64,000 nt of DNA from Dendrocalamus latiflorus (Eukaryota > Streptophyta > Magnoliopsida > Poales > Poaceae): the NCBI GenBank assembly GCA_017311315.1, contig CM029672.1, positions 7,916,463-7,980,462 on the forward strand. Reading direction: 5' to 3'. Positions 1 to 12,019 of this stretch are shown here, one piece after another. The notes beneath the pieces are model-generated. The model made no database searches. It was given only the letters and a program-made list of their open reading frames with translations, and was not told the origin of the DNA. Both the position numbers and the translations under genes were made by a program. The first letter of the stretch is position 1. Each line of letters opens with the position of its first letter.

Positions 1-1217
1 GAGTCACCGCAAAACCGTGCGGAGGCGTTAGGCCTTCGCGTGGAGACGACGCCCCGTGGGATTTTTTTTTCCCGAATCCTGTAAAAATTGAACAGTTTCC
101 TATATGAAAATCACTCGAAATTTTCTGTGTCCGAAGTAGCCATAAAACTAAAAACTAACTTTCATGAAAAGGCAAGCAGCTATAATGGATAAAAAAAAGT
201 AAAAGATATCACATCTAAAAGGATTTGGGGGAGGTTTTCCTTGCGTTCGTCCGCTCGGTTTCTTGGCGGATCGATTTGATCGATCGCAGGTTGGAGGTGG
301 CCAAGACTTCCTTCAAGCTCGAGCACCCCCCCAGGGTTTGCCTCTCCTCTCTTGCCTCTTGCCCTGTTAATTTCTTGCGATTAGGATTCTGCTTTGCGGT
401 CTGCTCGATGGTGTAGTAGATTGGTCCGGGATCGGGTTAGAGTTGTTCTTGTAACAGGGATTGCGAATATGGGGATGTGTTGTTCGGTTGAAACTGGTAT
501 GGCGTTTTTGTGTGATATGATGATCCGATTATAGAGTATGACTGGAGATTACTTTGTCGTTTTGATATGGTTGTCGTATTGATATGGCTAAATAGCATAG
601 ATGGTTCTTGCTTCGATGGTTGTGTCTGTATTGCAGATTGGTGTTGATGGTTGTGTCTGCATTGCAGATTGGTGTTGGGTGTAGACGTTAGTTGCAAAAG
701 AGCACTCTAGATTATTATGGTTTGTTCACTCGATAATTTCTGCAAAAGATTTGTGAGAGCATGTGATGGTCGTATATGTTGTTGACGATAAATAATTGAC
801 ATTTGGTTTTATTAGAATATACATTTGTAAAAGTTCTGATCGATGTGCTTCTGTACTTGAGTTTATAGGATGGCAAAATGACCACATATAGTTTCAACCA
901 CGGATGGTAGTCCGATCGGCCTTGCGATGGCTGGTTCGAATGATAGGTTTCAATCACGGTGTACTTCGACCATATTTGATTTCGACCACGGCATGTAATT
1001 GTAGATTTCGACCTCAACAGCGAACCGGCCATAAGCAACATTTAACCGATAGTAAGCAACAGTGAAATGGTCTTAGGTACAGTGAACCGGTCGGAGGTTG
1101 TAAGGTCATCGGCTACAGCAAACAGTCGATGGTCGTAGCTACAACCATTTTTAATGGTTGTAACTACAGTACCTAGTCAATACTAGATAGTTATATACTT
1201 TTCTAGTCAATACTTAT

Positions 1218-1430
1218 CGACTTTATTGGTTGATACTCAATAGTCGTAGATTTTACTGGTCGTACTCGATAGTCATAGATTTTACTGGTCGGTAGCTGTA
1301 GACTTTACTAGTTGGTGGTCTAAGACTTTATGATCGGTAGTCATAGACTTTGTGGTCGAAAGTTGAAGACTTTGTGATCGGGTATTATAGGCTTCACGGC
1401 CTATACTCATAAGCTTCATAGTCGGTACGA
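1218..1430. repeat. Degenerate 22-23 bp tandem repeat
   Basis: About nine imperfect units built on 'agactttactggtcggtag' follow each other with a 22-23 bp spacing inside the first intron of the ATG8 relic. The later units read agactttatgatcggtagtc, agactttgtggtcgaaag, agactttgtgatcgggta and so on. Related words ('gatggtcgtagct', 'ggtcgtactcgatag') continue more loosely on both sides, from about 900 to 1640. It looks like an old minisatellite; no coding signal is seen. Confidence 0.65.
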
Positions 1431-2835
1431 GTGCTTTAATTCTTGCTATCTTCGAGTATTTCGAGTACTCGTGTTAGGCCGACGGTATGATTGGCTGGTG
1501 GTGATCGGTGAACAGTATCGGAGGATTTGGTACTCAGAAGATTGCAGTACTCTGTAGTCGGAAGGACTCGGTACTCAGTTGTCGGTGCTACAGTACAAGG
1601 TACGCACTCGTAGTGATTACCGTTGATTCAGTACATGGTCGTACTAGATGGTTCTGTGGTCAGTAGCGATACTTGTGATTCCTGAGTGTTTTGAGCAGAG
1701 CTTTGGTAATTCCTGAGTACTTGTTGTTTTTGAGCATTTGATGAGCTAGCGGTCATATTGAGTGATCTGAAGTTGGTGTTTTGGAAAGCGATGAAATTGG
1801 TGGTTGTAATGAGTAATCTGAGGGTGATTTTTGGATAGCTATAGAAATTGTGTCATGGACGATCTAGTTGGTATTCGTGGATGATTTGGTTCTTGTCTAT
1901 GGATAGACAAAGGTGTATTGTGTGTGCTGATGACTGTCATGTTGTGAAAAATTTGTGCCGGTGGAAAACGTTCTCGCTTCACATGTCCATGCTTTTGTGC
2001 TACAATAATTTATTTGAGTTTCAATAAGATTCTGGTGTAGAAAATATATGCTTCATGAATTATGGTTGTGATTCTGGTGGAATGAGGAAATATGCTTCAT
2101 GAATTATGACTGTGATTCATCATTCATGTTATAGTGCCTCTGATTTTAGTGTGAATGGTGTTCAGATAGTTACGGATTAGCCATGGCTTCTACGCTTACG
2201 TGCATGTAATCCTGCAATCTGTTGGGCATCACCAACCTGTGCTGTAAAATTGTCCTGTTTGGTGGCTGAACATGCTGCATTTTTTGTTTGCATGATTGGG
2301 CCTAGAACATATTTAGCGTTTTAACAAAAATTAACTTGTGGAGGAGGCTGGGATTGTATCTCTGTTGATGCTATGCAATGTTGGAGCCTGAAGATAGAAT
2401 GTTTTCTGTCTCTGCACTGTTTGATGTGTTTGTTCTGTAGACACGAAATATCGGGCTACTAGATTTTTTCTTGTAGATGGCATAGGTAACTTCTGATTCC
2501 ATTAAAAGCAAAACTACTTGCGCGAATATTTATTCAGGTTTTGTCTATGTCAACCATAAGTTGTTTTGTGTCTTGATTTATTCAATTACTGTGAGTTCTA
2601 TGTGTTGGGGTCATAGATGACATTTGATAGATGTCAGGATATTTATGCACGCTGGCTGTCAATATGTTCTTTTCATCTTATGTTGTTTGAATCTTGAACA
2701 ATTTTACAAAAAAAAACAAACTGAATCTGCTAGGATCCGTGAAAGGTACCCTAACAGAATTCCTGTAATATTCTTTGGCTTTTTTTCTCTCTGCGTATCT
2801 TCCATATGTATGGTGTTCGTTTGGGCTTTTTTTGG

Positions 2836-3040
2836 ATAGTTTATGGCTGAAAAGTACTGTAGCTGACAGAGACTTATTTAGCATAATTAAATTTAAAAAA
2901 ATTAATGTATAATACAAACAAATACGAGAAAAAGAACCGGCAAAAAAGCTCAACAAAAAACCAAAAGTTCAAAAAAGACGAAATTTATAAATAGTAAAAA
3001 ATAAACCGGAAGTCAGAAGCTGAAGCCCAATTGATCACAG
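2836..3040. mobile_element. AT-rich MITE, family A copy 1
   Basis: Non-coding AT-rich block with the family signature: 'gctgaaaagtactgtagctgacag' at one end (in short form ctgtagctgacag), then an A-rich core with 'aatacgagaaaaagaaccgg', 'ccaaaagttc' and 'gacgaaatttataaatagt', ending in 'gaagctgaagcc'. The same order of words recurs at 5536-5770 (inverted), 7205-7460 (inverted), 54715-54945 and 62290-62530. It sits in the intron between the second and third ATG8 blocks. Confidence 0.6.
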
Positions 3041-3213
3041 CCTAAGCTCTGTGATCAATTTATTTCAGGTGATAGTTGAGAGGGCTAATAAGACTGATGT
3101 CCCAGAAATCAATAAGCTGTCTTCCTCACAACTCCTGTGTTCTTATGGCAGATGTGATATTCTTTTTTTATTGTTGTTTTCGTAGCTTGACCTCTCATTT
3201 CAGGTGCAACTAG

Positions 3214-3233
3214 CCCCCCCCCCCCCCCCCCCC
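3214..3233 (+). repeat. Poly-C tract of 20
   Basis: Twenty consecutive C residues in the third intron of the ATG8 relic. The tract inflates a proline-rich open frame (3204-3422) that I do not consider coding. Length may be affected by sequencing or replication slippage. Confidence 0.9.
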
Positions 3234-4291
3234 GGCGGTTTCCTTTTAGGTCTGTACTTTAGGGGAAAAGAGACAGGGGGCCGTCTTTTGTTTCACATTG
3301 GATGTCAGCTCGAACATGCCCTTAGGTCTCTCGTTGTTCCCTCTGACACTGTTATGTTGCTCTATTTGTGTAACTTTCTTATGTATATGTTTATTGACAT
3401 AGAATATGCAGATGCATTATAGTATTCTACTGTTAATTTAATTGAATCCTGAAAGTATCTATTTAACTATGCATTCTATTTCTTTATGCTTGGAATCTGC
3501 GTTATTGCCTTCTTGGTATGTTTATCGTTGTTTTTCCGATATGCAGGAACCTTGTCCCTGCAGACCTCATGATTGGGCAATTTGCCTATGTGGTGCGGAA
3601 GACGATTAGCTGAGCCCAGAAAAAAAAAGCCGTCTCTGTCTTCGTGAAGAACGCCTTGCCACCGGTACAGTTTATGTTACGCGCGTGGCACTGTAGCACG
3701 TACACTGTTCATATGTACTATAACAACAGTGATGTGCAATGTTTATATGGTTACTATAGCAAAACCGTGATTAGTTTTCTTTCTTAGGGATTAAATTGAT
3801 TTGGTTAATTTGAAAGCTTATCTTCTGTTAGTTTGTTCCTTTAAATTAGATATTGTTTCTTAAGGATCAAGTCAAGTTGTTCCTATAAAAGGGATATCAT
3901 TATATCATCTTGAATCAAGTAAAAATGAATAAACGAGTTCTTAGTCTCTAAAATCCAACTGTGGTCTCTCTTTAGACCGGCTATTCTAGATATATTCCTT
4001 CTCTAATCGGTGCCCTCCTTCACCTAGCGCCATTCTATTTTAAGTCGTCGCCGTCCGACCTCTCTCCGACGGATGATTACCCTTTTGTTGTATTAGTTTA
4101 CAACAGTTTGAAACATTGTTCATGATTTATCATTGGTCATATGTTGCCCATCATATTTTCTCATATCAAATATGATATAACACTCTCCTTTGGCAGCTTC
4201 TTTGATGTCTGCAATCTACGAAGAGAACAAGGATGAGGACGGCCTCCTTTACATGACTTACAGTGGCGATAACACGTTCGGCTCTGCCTAA

Positions 4292-5535
4292 CGCAACGGC
4301 TTCCCCTGCCACTGTAAATAAACAAGGATGATCAGATTGTCGTCGTCGACCCTGTGTACATAGCTCATCTCTAGTATGCTGCTGGATTGCCGCCATGGTT
4401 TAAATGCGTCCTTAGCTTTTAAGTGTTCGGTACTCTCATCATCTGAATCAAAACGAACCGTAAATCTGACATTATTTCCTCGGGTTGATGACATTGACCT
4501 ATTCCACTATTATGCATTGTGTTCCATGTGATCGCTGTTAATTGCAATTGCTGCAGGCGCAGAAAGGATTATTCTTTCGTTTAATCGATAGATTCCCATT
4601 ACTTTTATCGGACGCGTGGTGAATGACAAAATTAGCTGTCGTTTTGTTGTTAACTTGTTGCGTAGTTGCACTGCATGGTTGATTAGTCGACAAATTATTA
4701 CAGAATCTGCATAATGCAAGTGAATGGTAACTCTGTGAATTAGCAGTTCGTTGCAACCTGATCATGTTCGCATGCTTCATGTTGTTTTCATTCTTTATGG
4801 CATGACCTGGTACTGGTACGAACACTCAATTATTGTTAGGCCTTGTCATATGCTGATACGCACAAAACAATAATAAGTGGACCTGAAAATAAGCCATGGG
4901 TTTTTGTCTTTCTTTCTTTTCTAGGTTTCATTTTTTTGGGGGTTTTCTAAACCTGATTGCAGCATGAAAACAATGGAAGGAACCTGTTTAACTGGCTGGT
5001 ATTCTCTACAAATGTAAATGACCCGCGGTTATCATCGTCCCTTTGTGTTCGATCTCTAATGCCACTATGCGTAATGATGTGTTGTGTGCCCACCCCAACC
5101 TGTCTCCCAGCCCCAGATCTTTTGCCTCTGCAGTACCAGTTCTAGCATTCTACCACCATCTATTTTACTTGTATGTCCAATGGTGTGTTTTCTTTCTTCT
5201 TCTAAGGAAAAAAAGAACTCCCAAGCGTCACTGGCTATGGCAAAACCGGGTCACAATTCTTGCAAACGACGAACACTCTGGCCCTTCATGTCGTGTGATG
5301 GAGTAAGATTGAAGCATCCAACTGGAACACTTGGAATACATTCGTTTATTTATTAGAACAACCACTCGATGTACCGCACGCAAAGATAGGTGAAGAGTGT
5401 TGATTGTTAGTGTACTCCTAGGAGCCATATGGGTCAATGTAAATTGTTGGAATGTGCTGGTGCTACCCCTCTCAAAAAAAGTGTGTGCTTGGGCTCTAGT
5501 TGTATACTTGGACCCGTTCTCGGCTGTGATCATTT
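4292..5535. other. Intergenic DNA after the ATG8 relic
   Basis: No gene is supported here. The first few hundred bases are probably former 3' untranslated sequence. Short open frames exist on both strands but they overlap each other, lack family resemblance and have no consistent splice structure. Confidence 0.5.
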
Positions 5536-5770
5536 TGGTTTCAGCTTTTAGCTTTGGCTTATTTTTCACTATTCATAAATTTCGTCTTTTTCTGAACTTT
5601 TGGCTTTTTGTTGAGCTTTTTTGCGGTTCTTTTTTCCCGTATTTGTTTGTATTATAGTAATGGGCTAACATTTTTTTATTTTTTTTAAATTTAATTATGC
5701 TAAATAAGCTTATGTCAGTTACAGTGTTTTTTCAACCAGCTACAATACTTTTCAACCATAAACCACCAAA
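5536..5770. mobile_element. AT-rich MITE, family A copy 2 (inverted)
   Basis: Reverse-orientation copy of the element at 2836-3040: 'actattcataaatttcgtc', 'gaacttttggctttttg', 'ggttctttttt', 'gtatttgtttg', then 'taaatttaattatgc' and 'gtcagttacagtg'. No target duplication could be fixed by eye. Confidence 0.6.
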
Positions 5771-7204
5771 AAAACCCAAATAATCACCACCCTCACTGTG
5801 GATGCCACCCCAATGCATGCAATTATGAATTTATGCGATGGATGAGTTACTGCTTATAATTCCTTGTTGGAACGCAGATTTTTTTTTTATTTTTTACATA
5901 ATTGAATGTTTGCGTGTGATATTCTTGCATTCTACATAGACCGTGAGATTGAATAACTCCACTGGAACGGAAGTTCTCCAAATGTATGTCCTGCTCAGCT
6001 GGGAGCTTTGATGAAGCACTGAATCAATCATCATGGGCTAACCATGTACCGGTGATAGATGAAAGCTCTGTTTTGTTCAGTTTTTGAGTAGATTTGTGGT
6101 TTTAACTTATTTTAACTATTATTATTATTTATTAGACTAATGAGCTATATATATATATATGAAAAGAATCCTTGGACTGCAGCAAAAAATAACGCCGCTG
6201 AAGTGTTAACTCATCAATCAATCAGTCTGCCAAACGAGCTGCTAGATGGACGTAGATGTAGACGGATAATTGCAGGGGAGCTCACCTCCTCATCGGTCCC
6301 GACCTTGGCTTGGCACGCCATGCATGGACACGGCCAGACCAGGCTGCCTCTCCTCTCTTTCAAGTACAGTACCATCCATGCTTCAGCCCAGGATCTTCTG
6401 TGCCCAACGGTGCACTCTGTGCGACTGTCCTACTCTACATGACAGCCAAGCAAGTAGCTACGGCCAGCCCCCCCTTCCGCTCGAAACTGCAAAACACACC
6501 TCTCCCGCTGCGACAACCCAAATAAGTGGCATCTGTCACCTATAGATGACCCTAAACCATCACAGATAGACAGAGAATACAGTAGAAAAACTAAAACAGT
6601 GTGGTAAGAATGTCGCAACCAGCAAAAATAAAGAACCGCTAACCAAGTGCGTTGGAGGTCGTGCATGTCGCTCTTGCAATCCCAGAGAGGTGCACCTTTG
6701 TTGCCACTCTTCGATTTTGTGCCTGAGGCTATAGTCTGTGGATTCAATGTAATGCAGGTGTCACATGTCACTTAACAGACCATCTATGGTGTTAAGGGAG
6801 GAGGTTATTTTTGTAAATTATAGAAGGAAAGGTCTATTTTTGAGGGGGGACAAATGAAGAGGGGTTTAAATACAAAAAGTCCTCCAACTGGTCAGCAAGA
6901 TGATTTTTCATTGAAGCATCATTCAGGGCACGGCCACATATGGGTGGTTGAGCCAAAGTGGGAGAGAAGATCCTGAGCGAGCAAGGAGTGAGCAGACAAG
7001 AGCGGCGCTTGGCCTCGTGGAACGTCTGCGCTCCACCTCCAGCCCCGATGCCTCTCTCTCTCTCTTCTCTATTCTATTCACTTCAATCCATTCATGGCTT
7101 TTTTTACTTTCTGCCCCAATCTGTCTTTCTAGTTCCTAACGTGCCACTGTAGTAGTAGTATCGTATAGACCACTTGTGTACGGCTGTTACTTTATGTATG
7201 TATG
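5771..7204. other. Gene-free stretch with a short TA microsatellite
   Basis: Nothing recognisable as a gene. It holds a (TA)n run at 6146-6160 and several overlapping short open frames around 6140-6770 on both strands that look random. A CT-rich patch lies near 7047-7066. Confidence 0.45.
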
Positions 7205-7460
7205 CATGCTCATTTCAATTTGAGTTTTTGATTTCTAGCTTATTTTTTACTATCGTTTTTTTTCTGAATTTTTAGTTTTTAGCTTTTTTGTCAGTTCTTT
7301 TTTTCTGTATTCGTTTGTGTTATCCGTAATGAGCTAACATATTTTTTCCTATTTTAACTTTTTTAATTTTAATTAAGCCAAATAAGCCACCTTTACCTAT
7401 AATATAATTTCAGCCAGTTACAGTATAATTTCAATCATAAGCCATTATATTTTAGTTTAA
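7205..7460. mobile_element. AT-rich MITE, family A copy 3 (inverted)
   Basis: Shares the family order: 'ttttactatcg', 'ctgaatttttag', 'gtcagttcttttttt', 'gtattcgtttgtgttat', 'aatgagctaacatattttt', 'ttaattaagccaaataagcc' and 'ccagttacagtat'. It is more diverged than the copy at 5536-5770. Confidence 0.55.
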
Positions 7461-7563
7461 CCGAGCCGAGCCTATGTGACTATGCATACTACTACTGGCA
7501 CTAGATTCCCAAGGCTCTGCTTCTTTGTTTAGACATGTAACTATGTAACCCTGCGAAGATTTA

Positions 7564-7820
7564 GGGCCTGTTTGGTTGGTGCCTAAACTTACCATGCCTA
7601 AGCTTAGGCAATGTGTGGCTGCCACAGAAAGTGTGGCTAACAAAATCGAAGCCACACTTGTGGCAAAGTTTGGCAAGAAACTGAGTCTATGACGTGTGGG
7701 GCCGGGTGCTAAGAAAGTGTGGCATGCCACAGTTGCGTCAGTGAACCAAACAGCTACCTAAAAACTGTGGCACGCCTAACTTGTGGCTAGGCAACTTCTG
7801 GTCATGAACCAAACAGGCCC
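7564..7820. mobile_element. Tourist-like MITE with TTA target duplication
   Basis: The ends are perfect inverted repeats, GGGCCTGTTTGGTT at the left and AACCAAACAGGCCC at the right, flanked by TTA on both sides (7561-7563 and 7821-7823). The 257 bp body is non-coding and rich in 'tgtggc/gccaca' words. The 3 bp TTA duplication and the end sequence fit the PIF/Harbinger (Tourist) class. Confidence 0.85.
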
Positions 7821-8519
7821 TTAGGCATGCAAAATGACGGTAATCATGTAGTAACTACCATATCCTGGATGGTGTCAACATAGGATCCCTGTGATTTGCC
7901 TGTGTTGCTGGATAACAGCCATTTGCCTCGGATAGACACTTGTCTGTAAACCGTTCCACCAGCTTATGCACTTAAAAACCGGTTTTAAGTGTCTTTGTTC
8001 ATCCGCGGAGAGCCTAATAATTCTAATAATAAGGTTTTTTCCTATGCTATATATTTTTTAACTATAACTTATTAGTTTAATAAATATTAATTACTTAAAC
8101 TAACCAAAACTGAAAACAAAAAAAAAACAGATCACTAGTATATAACTCTTACAAGCCAAATATCAATTTTACGTCTTGGAAACTAAAAGATAAAAAAAAG
8201 ATCCAAGCACTATTTTTCACTTTAGGGCTTGCTGAGAGTACAAAGATTTCACATACCCAGACCTCAAAAGTTTGTTCGCGGCATTGTTCATCCGTTGTCG
8301 TGACAACGTTGGAGTGCCACAAATCGGACGGTGGTACAGCAGCACATGAATATGGTGCGGTCCACAGTGTCCCCTTCACAGGTGAACCACCCGTTTTCCC
8401 TAATTGACGTGGGCCCCGCAACACCACCCGCAACACCATCCACAACAACCATGGCTAGCTGGCTCCTTGTTCGTCTCGCTCCGCGAAGACCAGATAAAAG
8501 ATCGTAAATGTATAATACT

Positions 8520-8935
8520 AGCCTCATAGGCGCAGCGCCACGCCGCGTCAGCCACCGTGTGTACCGAATTAAAAGGGGCGATAATTCGCGAGGAGGTTTT
8601 TTAAAAAAATCGAGGGCACATGTGTATTTTCAAAAAAGCCAAAGGTCTTTTTCGTAAAAAATTGAGGACCTGTACGTAACTAAACGAGGACCCGTACGTA
8701 ATTTAGAAAACCGCGGGGCGTTATCCTGAAAAAATTTCGGTGGAAAAAAACTGCCAGGGACCTTTTCGCGAGGAAAAAGGACCTTTACGTAATTTTCGAA
8801 AAATACAAGGAAAATACCTCCTCCGGCCGTACGGGAATTCCCCCGCCACACGCCGGCCGGAGCGCGCGCGCGGGGTGACGTGGGCGGCCCTTCGCGCGGA
8901 GAGTCCCCGGGGTTTAATGGACGTAGTATATCTTG
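8520..8935. other. Unclassified GC/AT mosaic with three short repeats
   Basis: A sharply bounded stretch that mixes A-rich runs with CG-rich words. A 14-base motif, GGACC(T/C)(G/T)TACGTAA, occurs at 8666-8679, 8688-8701 and 8779-8792. The right half (8820-8910) is very GC-rich ('gccggccggagcgcgcgcgcgggg'-like, given in part). Open frames on both strands cross it but none resembles a known protein. It could be part of a DNA transposon or a former promoter. Confidence 0.35.
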
Positions 8936-11403
8936 CTTCTTTTATATGTATATCCCTTGTATTTTTCTTATCACTCACTCCGTTTTTAAAAAAACCAAAA
9001 TTTTTAGTTAGTGCTATTTATCTTCTACTAAAAATCATTAATAAGAGGCAATACAAAGCGAAGAGCTAATCCGACCGCCTCGCATCCTAATTGAAGGAGA
9101 TCCCATGCATGGTGTACTGCACAAATGGACAAGATATCAAATCACACTCGCAGTCACAGGTGAGATAAGAGTACTACCAGCAGCCTACCAGGCTCATGGG
9201 AGGGAGATCTCGAGGAAGAAGAAGCAGCGGCGGCAAAAGAGCAAAAGGAAAAGGCAACTAAAGAGGATTCCACAGGTTTTGCATGACACACCGCCGATGG
9301 TTGTATATCTCTAGGTTGCCTCCTTTTATTTTTAAGACCGTCTTATTTAACGTTATAATAGTGATAAATTCTATAGTTTACAATAAGCTGTAATTCTGAA
9401 TATACAATCTAGGTTATCTCTAAAATATCAATAAATCGTTTCGAAAAGACGATAGAAAAATCACCATGTTTGTCTGTTCGAGAGAAACCATAAGATGAAA
9501 AAAAAGATTCAAATATAATCGCTAGCTGTTGCTTTGTGATAAGAACTAGCGTATCCCACTTAGAGAAAAAGAGTATTGTTTTTTATTTGATTTACTTAAT
9601 TCGTTAAACTATAAATATCATGTGAAGGTTGCATTTGGCTTAACCCAATCTGCATATTCCAAGTGCCGGTAAAATCTGTGCTCAGTTCTTACCTTCTCAA
9701 TGCAAAGATGTAGGAGAGGTGTCATCGAGCCCGTAAAACCTTTCTCAGCGGAAGAGATTAGCAAACCCCTAGAGGTCCTTACTGCAAATTAGCAAAGATG
9801 GTAAAAAAAAAGTAAAAGATGTAAACAAGCAGTCGCTGACCAGAAACCGAGAGGGGGAAAGGAATGCAATTGTGGACTATAAAGTGAGTAGAGGGAGGAT
9901 CGGTGCCCGGCCCAGTCCAGACCCACCCCATAAAGCTCAATTTGTCGTACTGCTCGACCCACGCCACGTCGATGCCTTGAGAGAGCGTAGTACTTTTGTG
10001 TGTTGGCGCTTGCATATTTTACTTTCAGGGCATGAGCCAGAGATAATCTGTCTCTAATTTGTTCAATATCATCTTCAGAGGTAATCCCTATCTTTAACAT
10101 CAATTTTTACAATTTCTTTAAAAGCAAGGTCCACGTGTCAATTATTTCGCCTACCGGCTATCTCTCTTTCTCCCGTCGCCCTCTCTATCTCCTTTCCCAT
10201 TGCTCTCTACCCATACGCCATCGCCATCAAACACTGCCCTATCCCCCGATGCTGTCGGCCATGGTCCTCTCCTATTTCACTGCCCTTTCCCCCAACACTG
10301 CCAGCACTCGCCCTCCTCGTCGCCCTTTTCCCCCACGCTATCGGCCGTTGCTCTCTCCCCAACTGCCGCAGGTCGAACCTGGCTCGTTGAAGTCTAGATC
10401 CAACTAGATCGACCGATTATCCAATGGCCCTCGTGTTCGTCGCCATCGAGTTTTTTCGGTCGCCATCCTCGAGCTCACCATGGTCGTGCATAGTCCCCAC
10501 AAACCATGTGGAGAGCAGATGGCTCTGCTCCAACAGCGTGCACCCTTGTCTCACGGCGTCTTGTTTTGTGTGCACGAGGGGCATTTTGGGAAACGATGTG
10601 TTGTGCTCTCTCTTCTCATTATCTTCTCTTCACTTATGATTTTATTAATGTGATATAACTAGTAAGCGACTGAGATGGAACTATTAAAGATGTCCTTATC
10701 TAATAATCTGTTGTTACTTTTGTTTTTGGATGATGTAACGAATCCGTTATACTAGTTGACAGCGTGTTGCTTCCTCCAATTATGTGTCGCCATGCTTGAT
10801 CTTACGCGTCAATCCAGTGTAAGCTACATGCATGGTTCAACGTACTCTTTAAACGGTAAACATATAGCTTGGTCGCTCAAGGCTGCCAAATGGCAAGTGA
10901 TAATACTATTTTTTAGAATCATTAGCCAACATGCGCTATAGCGACCGTTAGTATTGGCTTTTGCTAATAGTTTTTTTTGCTACGACTAAAAGTTTTTTAG
11001 TTAAAAATGAATTAAAGGCTTTTTAGTTGAAAATGAATAGTAGTAACCGAAAGAAGTGATTTTTAGAATTAGGAGGCAAGTGGTGCAAAAAACGTGTGAG
11101 AGAGATACGTGCTTAAGACGAGAGCGAGAGAAATAGGATACGTGATGCGCCTGTGACCTCTAACTTATCCTCAAAACGAGAGAAGTAGAGAAACCGCTTT
11201 GAGAAGTTAGGTATTCGTATTGGGTTCTATGCAATACTAACATAGGCCATATGTATTGTTTTTATTCTTTTAATGCATATTGGCAATCACTTAAGCTGTG
11301 AAGGAAAATGCTTTGCATTTTGATCCCTATGTACAATTGTAACTCGTTTCACCAATAAGTAGATCATAGATTAAACTATTTTAATGAAATCAGTTTGTCA
11401 TTT
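8936..11403. other. Gene-poor stretch
   Basis: No supported gene. A 69-codon open frame at 9105-9314 has a Lys/Arg-rich centre, but no homology is recognised. A C-rich segment at 10135-10410 has several proline/serine open frames in different frames, typical of low-complexity DNA. The remainder is AT-rich. Confidence 0.4.
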
Positions 11404-11815
11404 CAACTATTAGCTTGCAGATACACAAACCGAAGTAAAAGTAGAAGGATATGCATTTTTACGGGACAAGGTAAAACCCTTTGTACAACTACAAATACGT
11501 GCCCATCACGTCGCCAACCCCTAATTAAAGTTGGTTTATTAAGAAAAGCTCTAATCAAAAGTTAGAAAACCTTCTATGTACTTTAAAGAAATTCAGAGGA
11601 TATTTTGTTCTTTAAACATAAAATATTTGCAAACAAGAGTAGATACACAAACCAAAGTAAAACGACAAGCATTTTTACGGAACAAAAAAAAACCTCTATA
11701 CATCTCAAACATATAATCATTGCCCACGTACGTCGCCAACCTCAAATTAAAGTTGTTTTTTTCTAAAAAAATTCTAATAATATGTTACAGAAAAGCAAGC
11801 TTCCATGTAAATTCT
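11404..11815 (+). repeat. Diverged direct duplication, period about 220 bp
   Basis: Two segments carry the same words in the same order: 'agatacacaaacc(g/a)aagtaaaa', 'gcatttttacgg', 'acgtcgccaacc', 'aattaaagttg' and 'tctaat'. The first runs from about 11419, the second from about 11640. Indels separate them, so this is an old tandem duplication of non-coding DNA. Confidence 0.6.
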
Positions 11816-12019
11816 TTTTAAAAAAGCACTTTTTTAAGGAATTGTATAAAAATACATACATATAGTAATTTCCTACCATTACCAAACCACTTGAGCCCGG
11901 CCCGTCCGTCACCTCTCTTAGTCTTCTTTCTTCCCTACCGGTCCACCACCCTATCTTAGCTCAGTTACTCCACAGTTCCCACTCCCCTTGATTCATTCCT
12001 TATGCGCACTCTCTCATGC

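Larger units (their letters stand above)
297..4291 (+). pseudogene. ATG8: Decayed ATG8 (autophagy-related ubiquitin-like protein) gene, five exon remnants
   Basis: ATG8 is the ubiquitin-like protein conjugated to phosphatidylethanolamine on autophagosome membranes. Five blocks match it in order: 297-332 (AKTSFKLEHP), about 2717-2764 (ESARIRERYPNRIP), 3069-3116 (VIVERANKTDVPEINK), 3547-3664 (NLVPADLMIGQFAYVVRK, then FVKNALPP) and 4197-4291 (SLMSAIYEENKDEDG to TFGSA, then TAA). The C-terminal Phe-Gly processing site is present. Lesions: the expected ATG is GTG (297-299); block 2 begins in an A-run with no AG acceptor; block 3 is followed by CT rather than a GT donor; block 4 has a one-base loss giving TGA at 3611-3613, with an A-run later restoring frame; the block 4/5 junction is out of phase. 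Retained introns mean it arose by DNA duplication, not reverse transcription. An ATG at 225 is in frame with block 1, so an N-extended product cannot be excluded, but the downstream breaks argue against function. Confidence 0.85.

Noticed and set aside
940..975. 'ggttcgaatgatagg' as a possible tRNA T-loop
   Set aside because: No matching acceptor stem or A-box at the right distance.
1218..1430. CRISPR-like array
   Set aside because: Units are contiguous and degenerate, with no constant repeat separated by unique spacers, and the DNA is plant nuclear.
9105..9314. 69-codon Lys/Arg-rich frame
   Set aside because: Basic run could mimic a nuclear signal, but there is no neighbour exon, no homology and no promoter cue.
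10135..10410. Pro/Ser-rich open frames in two plus frames
   Set aside because: C-rich low-complexity DNA; both frames look equally protein-like, which argues against coding.
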